Assembly (NCBI RefSeq): GCF_016583565.1
Contig: NZ_NRRF01000025.1
Span: 1 to 64,000 of the forward strand
Direction: 5' to 3'
DNA from: Thiocystis violacea
GTDB lineage: Bacteria > Pseudomonadota > Gammaproteobacteria > Chromatiales > Chromatiaceae
Length of the DNA stretch: 64,000 bases
Positions within the stretch are counted from its first letter, which is position 1, and every line of letters begins with the position of its first letter. The position numbers and the translations under genes are program-made. The notes under the pieces were generated by a model, which worked only from the letters and a program-made list of their open reading frames with translations, was not told where the DNA came from and did not search any database. Positions 17,182 to 25,625 of this stretch are shown here, piece by piece.

Positions 17182-17916
17182 TTACTCGGTTGCCAACGCC
17201 AGCACGCCGCGGTGGAATTGCTCGGCTAGAGTCGGGTCGCCGATCTCCCGCGCGATTTCGGTCAGGATCTGGTCCAAGGTATCGAACGTTGCGACGGTCA
17301 GCAGGTCCGTTCTGTAGTCCGCGGTCACCATGGGCGCGATCGGACCCAGGTAGAGGGCCAGCTCGCGGTTCACGATCTCGTGAAGGGCATGGCCAAACAG
17401 GCTCAGCGATGGACCGCTGGAACCCGTTTCGGCCTCCAGTTCGGGCGGCAGTGATGCGGTTTCTTGCGTGCCGAGCAGGCCCTTGAGTGCCTTCGGAAGC
17501 GCTGTGACCCTCTCGTCCGAGGCGGCATGCGGCGGTTCGACCCCAGAGGCTGCGCGGCGCGGCAGTGGGCTTCCGCGGACTGGATCTTGGGCCTCACTGG
17601 AGTAGGCTGCGTCTTGCAGCCACTCGATCAAGGCCGATGTGGGCGGGAGAGGGAGTTCGCTGGTGCCGCTGACGACGTCTTCGGCGAAGGAGTAGATCGC
17701 GGATTGGATCTGCCCGATGTGCTCCAGGGCATCCTCGCCGCGGTATTTCCCAAAGACGAGTTGGGCGATACGTCCCTGTTTCAGGCCGATACGGGCATAA
17801 CGCTTGGCGTCCGTCAGCAGGTAGACCGTCCCCGTCTTCTGTGCCTGCACGAGCTCTCGCAAGGTTTGCGTGAGCTCGCTGAAGCTCAGCTTCGTGTTCT
17901 CTGTGTTGATGGCCAT
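17182..17916 (-). CDS. DUF4388-type protein of unknown function
   Basis: A 244-residue soluble protein. The N-terminal ~75 residues (FSELTQTLRELVQAQKTGTV, then GRIAQLVFGKYRGEDAL) have the pattern of DUF4388/PatA-N domains, found fused to signalling domains in bacteria. A Pro/Ser-rich linker follows, and the last ~80 residues form a conserved-looking helical domain (ELALYLGPIAPMVTAD...FDTLDQILTEIAREI). It is the last gene of a three-gene minus-strand unit with the PhnD-like and HAMP proteins, 43 bases after the PhnD-like gene. It could be the cytoplasmic output partner of those envelope proteins. Confidence 0.65.
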   Translation of the reverse strand: MAINTENTKLSFSELTQTLRELVQAQKTGTVYLLTDAKRYARIGLKQGRIAQLVFGKYRGEDALEHIGQIQSAIYSFAEDVVSGTSELPLPPTSALIEWLQDAAYSSEAQDPVRGSPLPRRAASGVEPPHAASDERVTALPKALKGLLGTQETASLPPELEAETGSSGPSLSLFGHALHEIVNRELALYLGPIAPMVTADYRTDLLTVATFDTLDQILTEIAREIGDPTLAEQFHRGVLALATE

Positions 17917-17959
17917 GCTCTTCTCCCGGACCGACGCTGGAGCCGACAGTCTAGCCGAC

Positions 17960-18796
17960 TCAGCGTTTCGGGATGGCCAAGCCGAGCGCCTTGCGGTAGA
18001 CGTCGTAATCGGCGTCCGAGCCAGGGACGAAGCCGTTCGCCTTGATGACCTGCAGCACCGGGTCGCCCGGCTTGAGGTCGAGCACGGCTTGACGAATCTT
18101 GTCCTTGATGTCCTGGGGCAGCGAGCGCTTCACCGAGATCGCCCAGCTCGGCATCCACTCGCCACGCAGGATGACCCGGATCTGGCTGGGCGGCACATAC
18201 TTGTCCGCGATGTGCAGCGCGTCTTCCCTGATGAAGCCGACGTCCGTCTCCCCCAGATAGACGGCCAGCGCCACGTTCTCCTGCTTATTGTCCTTGGCCT
18301 CCTGCAGGCGCATCTCCGTTTCCGGATGAAGGCCCTTCTTTTCCAGGGCCACCTTCTGCGAGAGATAGCCGCCAACCGATTGCAGGCTCACGATCGTTGC
18401 GGACTTGCCCTTGAGATCCTCGGGCGACACGATCTCGCTGTCCGCGCGCGTGATGACGAGCCCACGCAGCTTGTCGCCCCCCTCGCCCTTCGAGACGATT
18501 GCCAGGGCTTCGTGGGCGTCGGACGCCAGCGGATAGATGATGGGATTGACGTAGGCGATGTCGATCCGACCCGCCTTCATGTCCTGTTCCATCGCCTTGA
18601 AGTCCGATGTCAGCACCACCTTGACCTTTTCCCCGAGCACCTCGGTGAGTCGTTCCGCCAAGGGTGTGATCTGCCTCAGGAGTTCGTCTGGCGAGAACCT
18701 GGGCGTGATGGAGATGCTGTAGTCCGCGAAGGCGACTGGTGCGCTCAGCACCAAGGTCGCGAGCAGGGTGAGATGACGCAAGCTTGGTGACTTCAT
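17960..18796 (-). CDS. PhnD-like periplasmic binding protein
   Basis: A 278-residue exported protein of the PhnD/phosphite-phosphonate binding family, with a signal peptide ending near AFA-DYS. Family features include ITPRFSPDELLRQITPLAERL at the start of the mature protein, RIDIAYVNPIIY and LAVYLGETDVGFIREDALH. No permease or ATPase is nearby. Instead it sits 13 bases after a HAMP-domain membrane protein, which argues for a sensory role, as in systems where PhnD-like proteins feed a membrane sensor. The start at 18796 (MKSPSLRHL) places the signal peptide at the N-terminus; upstream residues overlap the HAMP gene. A decayed fragment of a paralogue lies at 7415-7592. Confidence 0.85.
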   Translation of the reverse strand: MKSPSLRHLTLLATLVLSAPVAFADYSISITPRFSPDELLRQITPLAERLTEVLGEKVKVVLTSDFKAMEQDMKAGRIDIAYVNPIIYPLASDAHEALAIVSKGEGGDKLRGLVITRADSEIVSPEDLKGKSATIVSLQSVGGYLSQKVALEKKGLHPETEMRLQEAKDNKQENVALAVYLGETDVGFIREDALHIADKYVPPSQIRVILRGEWMPSWAISVKRSLPQDIKDKIRQAVLDLKPGDPVLQVIKANGFVPGSDADYDVYRKALGLAIPKR

Positions 18797-18809
18797 GCTG
18801 AGTACCCGC

Positions 18810-19640
18810 TCATTTCTTCGGCTGGCCGCGACGCATCTGAGAGACCGCATAGCGGACCGATGCCTGCATGCGTTTGAAGGACTCCGCCAGCTGCCAGATC
18901 TCGCCGCCGGCCTTGATGTCGATCTCTTCGAACAGCTGGCCCATGGATACCTTCTCGGCCTGCTCGCTGAGCAGGCGGATGGGTCGGGAGACCGTGCGCG
19001 CGACCAGGATCAGGGTCAGGATTCCGGCGACCGCCATGATCGCGAGCAGGATGAGCAACGGGAGAAGGGTGGCCTGCTCCGCGGCGTGGACTTCTTTGGT
19101 CAGGAGGCCGACATGGACGACGGCGTCAGTCTGTGGCAGCCGTAGCGCATAATCCATGATTTCCTGGCCACCGGCGGTCAGAAGCTTCTTTGCGCCCTCT
19201 TGGCCCTGTGCGAGCTGGGTTTCCGTGATGATGTCCGGCGGGAAGCCGCGTTGCTCGACCAGCGCGGTGAAGTTGGGGTCGAATCCGCTCATGTCGCCGA
19301 AGATTCCAGCGACGGCGATACCCCGGTCGTTCACGGCGGCGGCATAGGCGACGTCCGGCAGCTTGGCTGTTTCTTCCGCGAGCTTGTTCACCAGGAGATA
19401 GTCACGCTCCAGGATCGGTTTGAAGCTGGAGGAGGCGAATGCGCGCGCCAAGGACTCCACGCGCAGCTCGACCTGCTGGATGACGAGCGGCGGGACATAG
19501 TGACGGTACACCACGACCAGCAGCGCCCCTTGAACCAGGATGAAGCCCAGGAAGGCAATGATGAGCTTCTGCGCGATGGTGAGGCCGGGTGCCTTCGTCT
19601 GTTTGGGGTCTTTGCGAGAGGGTGCGCCGCGGTCAGTCAT
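18810..19640 (-). CDS. HAMP-domain inner-membrane sensor without catalytic output
   Basis: A 276-residue protein: TM1 near residues 25-45, a ~140-residue periplasmic double-PAS/Cache-like region (DVAYAAAVNDRGIAVAG is typical), TM2 near 195-220, and a HAMP domain (ARTVSRPIRLLSEQAEKVSMGQL...) ending with a short coiled coil. It lacks kinase, GGDEF and MCP domains. The ATG at 19640 (MTDRGAPSRKD) is preferred to 19694. It heads the unit HAMP-PhnD-DUF4388, so it probably passes the state of the PhnD-like protein to the DUF4388-type protein or to the divergently encoded EF-hand membrane protein. Confidence 0.82.
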   Translation of the reverse strand: MTDRGAPSRKDPKQTKAPGLTIAQKLIIAFLGFILVQGALLVVVYRHYVPPLVIQQVELRVESLARAFASSSFKPILERDYLLVNKLAEETAKLPDVAYAAAVNDRGIAVAGIFGDMSGFDPNFTALVEQRGFPPDIITETQLAQGQEGAKKLLTAGGQEIMDYALRLPQTDAVVHVGLLTKEVHAAEQATLLPLLILLAIMAVAGILTLILVARTVSRPIRLLSEQAEKVSMGQLFEEIDIKAGGEIWQLAESFKRMQASVRYAVSQMRRGQPKK

Positions 19641-20213
19641 CAGGCGTAGCTCCTTGCGAGAGTGAAATCTGGCTTTTGAGGGTTCCGGCGACACTGGGGG
19701 AGCGTGAACGCTGGGGATGAGTCGCGGCCGCAGCAGGCCGGATCATCCTCGACGATCTCGATGATATCCAGATTTTGGCCGGGGTTTCCTGTGCCGAGTA
19801 GCAGGGCTGTGGGCTGAACCGCTCCTTGGCATGCGACGGGCTTGGCGTCGAGTGTCGCATGTTACGGGGATTCGATCGCCCAGACTTTGACGGAGATCGC
19901 AGAATGCCGGGCTTTGGTGGGGTTGCGAGTTTCGGCGAGCGGTCTTGGTTGAGCGGTCTTGGTTGAGCGGATCGCTGGACGATGGCTGGCGGCCGATCGG
20001 CCGCCGCCGCGCTCGACTGCGGCGAGATCGATCGACCGGTCTCTCCGATGGCAGCGTCATCGGCTCGTACTTAAGACGGGTTTTTCGCTTCCATTCATGC
20101 GGTTGTGGCTCAGGTTCTTCCTTTGCGAGGGGCTTTCGCAGATAGTTGCCGCACGAAATGTGCCCCGTCCGTCCCTGATGACGGGAGATGTGCCTCAAGC
20201 GGAGAACCACGAG
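19641..20213. other. Divergent promoter region with tandem repeat and long palindrome
   Basis: 573 bases between the divergent HAMP and EF-hand genes. A 14-base unit GAGCGGTCTTGGTT is repeated at 19937-19950 and 19951-19964, with a third partial copy to 19970. An 18-base perfect palindrome (GGCGGCCGATCGGCCGCC) lies at 19988-20005. No protein family is recognised. These elements are candidates for a shared operator of the two divergent units. Confidence 0.6.
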
Positions 20214-22523
20214 ATGGCAGTCGATTCCCAGAAAGCATCGCATCGCTGGCGATTCAATCGCCTCGGCGGATTCGATCAGGTAATGATCGAGTCGGGTGAG
20301 GACATCCGGCACCTGCCCGACCTGGAGCAGAAGCTCTGGGCGGCACTCAGCTGCCCGGCGCGGGGCGTCGCCCTGGACGCGCACACCCTGGCGCTCTTGG
20401 ATGCGAACGGAGACGGTCGGATTCGCGTCACGGAAGTGCTGGACGCGGCAACCTGGACCTGCACGCTGCTGAAAGATCCGAACGACCTCTTCAGGCACTC
20501 CGAAGGACTTCCGCTCACCGCCATCGACGACAGCACGGAAGAGGGCAAGCAGGTGCTCGCCTCGGCCTGGCGCATCCTGGAGAACCTCGGCAAGGGAAAA
20601 GAGAAGGTCATCACGGCGGCTGACACCGCCGACAACACGCAGATCTTCGCCGGCACCCGTTACAACGGCGACGGAGTCGTCCCTCCGGCCGCCTCGAAGG
20701 AGCCCAAGATCGTGCAAGCGATCGAGGACATCATGGCCTGCGTCGGCTCGGTGCCCGATCGCAGCGGGGCGGACGGCATCAACCAGGAGCTGAGCGACCA
20801 GTTCTTCGAGGAGGCCGCGGCCTATCTCGAGTGGTGGGCGGAGGCGGAGGCCGATCCCGAGCGCATCCTGCCGCTCGGCGAGGCGACGACGGCCGCCGCC
20901 GAGACCTTCGAGCGCGTCCGGGCCAAGATCGACGACTACTTCACCCGCACCCGTCTGGCCGACTACGACATCCGGGCGACGGATTTCCTCAATCCGGCCG
21001 AGGCCGACTACACGGCCCTGGCACTCAAGCCACTCTCGCGCGCGACCGAGGCTCTGGTCGACTTCCCGCTCGCCCGGGTCGAGGCGGAGCGGCCGCTGCC
21101 GCTCGCGCAGGGACTCAACCCGCGCTGGACCGACGCCATGGCGACGTTTCGCGCGCAGGTCGTGGCCCCGCTCTTGGGTGACGTGGAGGCGCTGAGCGAG
21201 GCCGAATGGCTCGACATCAGTGAGCGCTTCGCCGCCCACGAGACCTGGCGCGGCGCGCAACGCGGCTGCCTGGTGGCGCCGCTCGGGCTGGCGCGGGTCA
21301 AGGAGCTGACGACCGGCAAGGCCAAGGCGGCCGTCGATGCGCTGATCGCCCAGGACAAGGAGCACGAGGCCGCGGCCAACGCCATCGCCTCCGTCGACCG
21401 GCTGGTGCACTACTACCAGCACCTGGAGCCGCTGCTGCAGAACTTCGTCTCGCTGCGCGACTTCTATACGCCCGGCAAGAAGGCCATTTTCCAGGCCGGC
21501 ACCCTCTACCTGGACGGGCGCAGCTGCGACCTCTGCGTGCGCGTCGACGACGTCGCGGCGCACAGCCTGCTGGCGACCCTGAGTCAGATCTATCTGGCCT
21601 ACTGCACCTGCCGGCGGCGCGGCGGTGAAGAGACCATGACCATTGCAGCCGCCGTGACGGACGGTGATTCGGACAACCTCATGGTCGGCCGCAACGGCGT
21701 CTTCTACGACCGCGACGGTGCGGATTGGGATGCCACCATCGTCAAGATCATCGAGCACCCCATCAGCGTCCGAGAGGCCTTCTGGCTGCCCTACAAGCGC
21801 ATCGGCCGCATGATCTCGCAGCAGATCGAGAAGTTTGCCGCCGCGCGCGACAAGTCGGTCGACGACACGGCGGCCGCGGGCGTCGCCGATGCCTCGGCCA
21901 GTGCGGAGGCCGGCGCGCAGGCGGCCAGCTCCTTCGATATCGCCAAGTTCGCCGGTATCTTCGCCGCCATCGGCCTGGCGGTCGGCGCCATCGGCACGGC
22001 GCTCGCGGCCGTGCTGACCGGCTTCCTCGGGCTGGTCTGGTGGCAGATGCCGCTCGCGATCCTCGGCATCGTCCTGGCGATCTCGGGTCCATCCATGCTC
22101 ATCGCCTTCATGAAGCTGCGCCAGCGCAACCTCGGGCCCTTGCTGGACGCCAACGGCTGGGCGGTGAACACCCGCGCCAGGATCAACATCCCCTTCGGCG
22201 CGACGCTCACCAGCATGGCCGAGCTGCCCAAGGGGGCGGTGCGCTCGCTGCGCGATCCCTTCGCCGAGAAGAAGCGGCCCTGGAAGACGCTGATCGTCCT
22301 CATCGCGCTGGTCGCGGGGCTCGTCTACGGCTGGCGCGGCGGCTACCTGGACCCCTGGCTCGCCAAGCTCGGCCCCATGCTGGGTGTCGAGCTGCCGGCG
22401 GCGCAGACCGCGCCGGAAACGCTGGAGCCGGAGGCCGCCGCCCCGGCCGAGGTGGAAGGCGGCGAGGCGCCACCCGCGGACGCGTCAGCGGGCGCCGCGA
22501 CGGAGCCCGGCAAGGCGGAGTGA
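20214..22523 (+). CDS. Large membrane-anchored protein with EF-hand-like loop, unknown function
   Basis: A 769-residue protein with no recognised enzyme domain. Near residues 60-75 it has LDANGDGRIRVTEVLDA, a good EF-hand calcium-loop pattern (D-x-N-x-D-G-x-I-x3-E). The middle is long, helical and charged. Two hydrophobic segments (about 585-635) and a third near 690-710 anchor it in the membrane, and the tail after ~715 is Ala/Glu/Pro-rich. The ATG at 20214 (MAVDSQKASHRW) has GGAG upstream; 20178 is an alternative. It is divergent from the HAMP/PhnD/DUF4388 unit, and fragments of both units recur together at 16.7-16.9 kb, suggesting one functional locus. A very long open frame on the opposite strand is a GC-driven shadow. 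Confidence 0.8.
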   Translation: MAVDSQKASHRWRFNRLGGFDQVMIESGEDIRHLPDLEQKLWAALSCPARGVALDAHTLALLDANGDGRIRVTEVLDAATWTCTLLKDPNDLFRHSEGLPLTAIDDSTEEGKQVLASAWRILENLGKGKEKVITAADTADNTQIFAGTRYNGDGVVPPAASKEPKIVQAIEDIMACVGSVPDRSGADGINQELSDQFFEEAAAYLEWWAEAEADPERILPLGEATTAAAETFERVRAKIDDYFTRTRLADYDIRATDFLNPAEADYTALALKPLSRATEALVDFPLARVEAERPLPLAQGLNPRWTDAMATFRAQVVAPLLGDVEALSEAEWLDISERFAAHETWRGAQRGCLVAPLGLARVKELTTGKAKAAVDALIAQDKEHEAAANAIASVDRLVHYYQHLEPLLQNFVSLRDFYTPGKKAIFQAGTLYLDGRSCDLCVRVDDVAAHSLLATLSQIYLAYCTCRRRGGEETMTIAAAVTDGDSDNLMVGRNGVFYDRDGADWDATIVKIIEHPISVREAFWLPYKRIGRMISQQIEKFAAARDKSVDDTAAAGVADASASAEAGAQAASSFDIAKFAGIFAAIGLAVGAIGTALAAVLTGFLGLVWWQMPLAILGIVLAISGPSMLIAFMKLRQRNLGPLLDANGWAVNTRARINIPFGATLTSMAELPKGAVRSLRDPFAEKKRPWKTLIVLIALVAGLVYGWRGGYLDPWLAKLGPMLGVELPAAQTAPETLEPEAAAPAEVEGGEAPPADASAGAATEPGKAE

Positions 22524-22544
22524 CGCCCGCGATACCTGGAATTA

Positions 22545-22566
22545 GGACGGGGTAGCGACCCTGTCC
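22545..22566. terminator. Hairpin between convergent genes
   Basis: GGACGGGGT (22545-22553) pairs with ACCCTGTCC (22558-22566) with one G-T pair and an AGCG loop, midway between the converging ends of the EF-hand gene and the DUF447 gene. No T-run, so activity is uncertain. Confidence 0.45.
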
Positions 22567-22590
22567 GGCTGGTGCTCCGTCATGAAGAGG

Positions 22591-23160
22591 TCACTGACCC
22601 TGCTCCGCGTTGCTCGGGTGCGCGGTGATGCGCTCCATCAGCCACTCCCAGGCCCGCTGCTCGCGCGGACCCGCGGTCTTCTCGACCGCAGTCAAGAGGT
22701 AGGCCATTTCCTCGACGATCTTCTGCAAGGGCAGCCGTTCGAGCCGGCTGACCAGGATTGCCAGCTCCAGCACGGCGGCCTGAGCGCGGTTGAAGCCATG
22801 GAAGGGGCGATGCGTCTCTTCGTGCAGGACACGGCAGAGCAGCTTGGGCCGAGTCGCGTCCTCCTCGACATCGACCAGCTCGACCTCGCGATGAGCCAGC
22901 GCTTCGGCGAGCCGTGGCGCGGCAATTCGGTTCGCGGCAAACAGCGGCCAGTCGTGCCGGCCAGTCAGGCAGCCGGCGAAGATGCGCACGTCGTCGGTAA
23001 AATTGACTGCGGCGCAGCGGGTCTGCAAGAGGTTCTCCAGGGTCGTGGACGGCTGAGCGGGCGAGATGACGACCAGCTCGCCCCGCTCGCGAATGCCCAT
23101 TGGCGCGATGTGCGTGACACCGGATTGGCTGGTGGTGGTGACGATGACCTCGTGGATCAT
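22591..23160 (-). CDS. DUF447 family protein (methanopterin-associated)
   Basis: A 189-residue protein starting MIHEVIVTTTSQSGVTHIAPMGIRE, the hallmark N-terminus of DUF447, followed by VNFTDDVRIFAGCLTGRHDW and FHGFNRAQAAVLELAILVSRL. This family is found in methanogens and in bacteria with tetrahydromethanopterin genes, commonly beside RFAP synthase; its exact step is not established. The ATG at 23160 is chosen because AGGA lies seven bases upstream and homology begins there. It stands alone here, 16 kb from the MfnF-like gene. Whether a working methanopterin pathway exists cannot be judged from the window. Confidence 0.82.
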   Translation of the reverse strand: MIHEVIVTTTSQSGVTHIAPMGIRERGELVVISPAQPSTTLENLLQTRCAAVNFTDDVRIFAGCLTGRHDWPLFAANRIAAPRLAEALAHREVELVDVEEDATRPKLLCRVLHEETHRPFHGFNRAQAAVLELAILVSRLERLPLQKIVEEMAYLLTAVEKTAGPREQRAWEWLMERITAHPSNAEQGQ

Positions 23161-23469
23161 GGCGTTTCCTGCTCTGGTGTCCAGGTTCGTCTGCATCTCC
23201 GGCGCGGTATCGCAGGCGAAGAGGATGCTGGGGATGCGACACTTTCCGGCCTGCGCGTCGCTATCGGTGATCAGCGAGTCCGAGATCCCATGGGCCATCT
23301 GAGCAGTTCGCCCTCCCGCTCCAGCAGGCGGCGCGCGCTCTTGGCGCTCACGCAGGTCTAGTGGCGGAACGACGACCGAGTCCGGCGTGGCGCTGGGATC
23401 GAGGCCGTGATCGCCGTGACAGCGCCGCCCCGGGTTCGATGGTCACGGCGTCGAGCGGCGCTTCCTACA
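23161..23469. other. Intergenic region, no gene seen
   Basis: About 310 bases between the start of the DUF447 gene and the end of the small secreted protein gene, both on the minus strand. The DUF447 frame stays open to 23298 but the added residues resemble nothing. No repeat or hairpin stands out. Confidence 0.4.
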
Positions 23470-23808
23470 CTATTTGCCCGCGAAGCAGCGGATTCCAGTC
23501 TGCGATTTGAACTCCTCGCAAGAGGTCATGTAGGACAGGCTATTGTCCTTATGGATGCGCACGACGTACTGTCCGGCGCCGGAGCAGGCAACGGCCACCA
23601 AGGTATCGCCGCTGGAGACGGTTCCGATCGCCTGCGTCTTCTCGATCGCCTCGCAGTCCTCGCCCGCCTTGCTGATCACGATCCTGAACCCCGCGTCAGC
23701 CAGCTGCGACTGGGCTGGGTCCATTGGAAAGACCAAGGCGACGAGGATGGGGGCGCTTCTGAGGAACCTTGTGCCCGGCCATGGGATGTCCGCTGTTCGT
23801 TTTCTCAA
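23470..23808 (-). CDS. Small secreted cysteine-containing protein, TTG start
   Basis: 112 residues read from a TTG at 23808. This start is chosen because a strong GAGGTGG ribosome-binding site lies just upstream and a signal peptide follows (basic N-terminus, RSAPILVALVF core, cleavage near AQSQ); the only ATGs upstream give an arginine-rich, non-homologous extension. The mature part (about 75 residues) has four cysteines, in GEDCEAIEK, VAVACSGAG, TSCEEF and IRCFAGK, which could form two disulfides in the periplasm. I do not recognise the family. It is a stand-alone gene. Confidence 0.6.
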   Translation of the reverse strand: MRKRTADIPWPGTRFLRSAPILVALVFPMDPAQSQLADAGFRIVISKAGEDCEAIEKTQAIGTVSSGDTLVAVACSGAGQYVVRIHKDNSLSYMTSCEEFKSQTGIRCFAGK

Positions 23809-24173
23809 GGGGCCACCTCGTCTGTGACGCTTTGCTGATGTGAGTCTGTGCTCTGTTCGAGTCGAGTCCGGTTGGGCGTCTGTGCATCGACGCTTGCTTC
23901 GCCGGTGCCATTCCGCATGGTACGCGCAAACAGGGTTGCGCATGAGCCTAGCATTGCGATCCTCGCTCAAGCATCCCGGTGCCCTGTTGCAGGGGCTGTC
24001 GGCTCCTGGCCCTTGCCGCCGACTGGGCGAACTGAAGACGTCACCCTTTCGTGCTAGCTTTTAGGGTTGCAGCCCCGGTGATCGCCGCGGCTGAGGGCAT
24101 CGGCCGATTGCGTCATCGGCTCTGCGCGCATCTGGCCAAGGGTTTGGCGTCTTTGTCCCCCGGCGGTACGTCT
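23809..24173. other. Divergent promoter region, no gene seen
   Basis: 365 bases between the divergent small secreted protein and the DUF1800 gene. Open frames here are arginine- and serine-rich shadows. Promoters for both directions must lie in it, but no convincing -35/-10 pair stands out. Confidence 0.4.
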
Positions 24174-25607
24174 ATGAAGATTCTGCGTCTGTTTCTGGTC
24201 GTCATCGCTCTCGCCCAGGGCGGAGGCGTGTTCGCGGCCGGGATGGGGGTTGGGGATGCCCGACACCTGCTGTCGAGAACCGGATTCGGCCCGACTTGGG
24301 CGGAGATCCAGGCCTACGCGAGCCTGTCGCGGGCGGATGCCATCGAGCGGATCCTTGCGGATACCAGGGTCCAGGCCAGCGTGCCTCCACCGTCCTGGGT
24401 CGCCACCTTCGAGCCTCCGGTCAAGATGAAGGCATTGACCGAGGAGGAGCGGCAGCGGGTTCGCAAGACGAGACGTCAGCAGCAGCTGGCGCTCAAGCGG
24501 TGGTGGTTCGCTGAGATGCGCGCGACGCCATCGCCGCTGACCGAGCGTATGACGCTCTTCTGGCATGGCCATTTCACATCGGCCCTGAGCAAGGTCCAGT
24601 CGCCGGTGCTCATGTATCGGCAGAACCTGCTCCTGCGCGCCCATGCCCTGGGACGCTTCGATGCCCTGCTCCACGACATCGCCAAGGATCCGGCGATGCT
24701 CATCTATCTCGATGGTCGCGCGAATCGCAAGGGCCGACCGAACGAGAACTTCGCCCGCGAGGTCATGGAGCTGTTCACCCTGGGCGAAGGCCACTACACG
24801 GAGGCGGATGTCAAAGCCGCCGCCCGCGCCTTCACCGGTTGGACGGTCGATCGCAATCGCGGCAGCTTGGTGTTTCGTCCCGGCCTGCACGACCGCGGGG
24901 TCAAGCGATTGCTCGGCCGGCGCGGTCGATTCGACGGGGATCAGGTGTTGGATCTGCTGCTCGCGCGCCCGGAAACGGCCGCGCACATCACCTGTAAGCT
25001 CTGGCAAGAACTGGTATCGCCGCTGTGCGACGAGGCGGAGGTCAAGCGCATCGGCGCGCTGTTCCGCGAGCATCACTACGACATCAAGACGCTCGTGCAC
25101 GCGCTGCTCGGCTCCGATGCCTTCTGGGCCGCATCGAATCGCGGCGTCATCGTGAAATCCCCCGTGGAATTCCTGATCGGGACGCGCCGTCAGCTCGGGC
25201 TCCCAGTGGTCGAGGACGCACGTCTGGTCAGGCTGTCATCACAACTGGGGCAGAATCTCTTCGAGCCCCCGAACGTGAAGGGCTGGCCAGGCGGGGAGAG
25301 CTGGCTCGACGGTCGCACGCTGCTCTTGCGCCAACAGGTGCTGCGGAATTGGTCGCGTGCGCAACGGCCGAGACCGGCAAGCGCGGCGGCGGATCCCAAG
25401 GGTGCGGACAAACCGGCCAAGCCTGGCAAGCCTGGGGATTTCGCGGTGAAGACCTGGGTCGAAGCCTTGGGCGGCGGAGCTGACTGGCACGCGCGTGCGC
25501 GGCAGCTGCTCTTGCCCTTGGCGCCCTTGAGGCTGCCTGACGAGGCGCAGCCGTCGCTTGGCTATGTGCGTGATCTCTTGTTGGATCCGGTCTATCAACT
25601 GAAGTAG
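24174..25607 (+). CDS. Exported DUF1800 family protein
   Basis: A 477-residue protein with a signal peptide (MKILRLFLVVIALAQGGGVFA) and the DUF1800 pattern: ARHLLSRTGFGPT near the N-terminus, MTLFWHGHFTS, LIYLDGRANRKGRPNENFAREVMELFTLG, AARAFTGWT and FEPPNVKGWPGGESWLDG. DUF1800 proteins are widespread, usually beside DUF1501 genes, and are of unknown biochemical role. The gene for its DUF1501 partner follows after 18 bases, so they form an operon. The C-terminal ~80 residues contain a Lys/Pro-rich linker and a short extra domain. Confidence 0.9.
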   Translation: MKILRLFLVVIALAQGGGVFAAGMGVGDARHLLSRTGFGPTWAEIQAYASLSRADAIERILADTRVQASVPPPSWVATFEPPVKMKALTEEERQRVRKTRRQQQLALKRWWFAEMRATPSPLTERMTLFWHGHFTSALSKVQSPVLMYRQNLLLRAHALGRFDALLHDIAKDPAMLIYLDGRANRKGRPNENFAREVMELFTLGEGHYTEADVKAAARAFTGWTVDRNRGSLVFRPGLHDRGVKRLLGRRGRFDGDQVLDLLLARPETAAHITCKLWQELVSPLCDEAEVKRIGALFREHHYDIKTLVHALLGSDAFWAASNRGVIVKSPVEFLIGTRRQLGLPVVEDARLVRLSSQLGQNLFEPPNVKGWPGGESWLDGRTLLLRQQVLRNWSRAQRPRPASAAADPKGADKPAKPGKPGDFAVKTWVEALGGGADWHARARQLLLPLAPLRLPDEAQPSLGYVRDLLLDPVYQLK

Positions 25608-25625
25608 GCCCGAGGAGCATACCTG

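Noticed and set aside
19743..21758. 671-codon open frame on the minus strand opposite the EF-hand gene
   Set aside because: Composition (Val/Gly/Arg/Leu-rich, no family pattern) is that of an antisense shadow in GC-rich DNA; the plus strand encodes a coherent protein.
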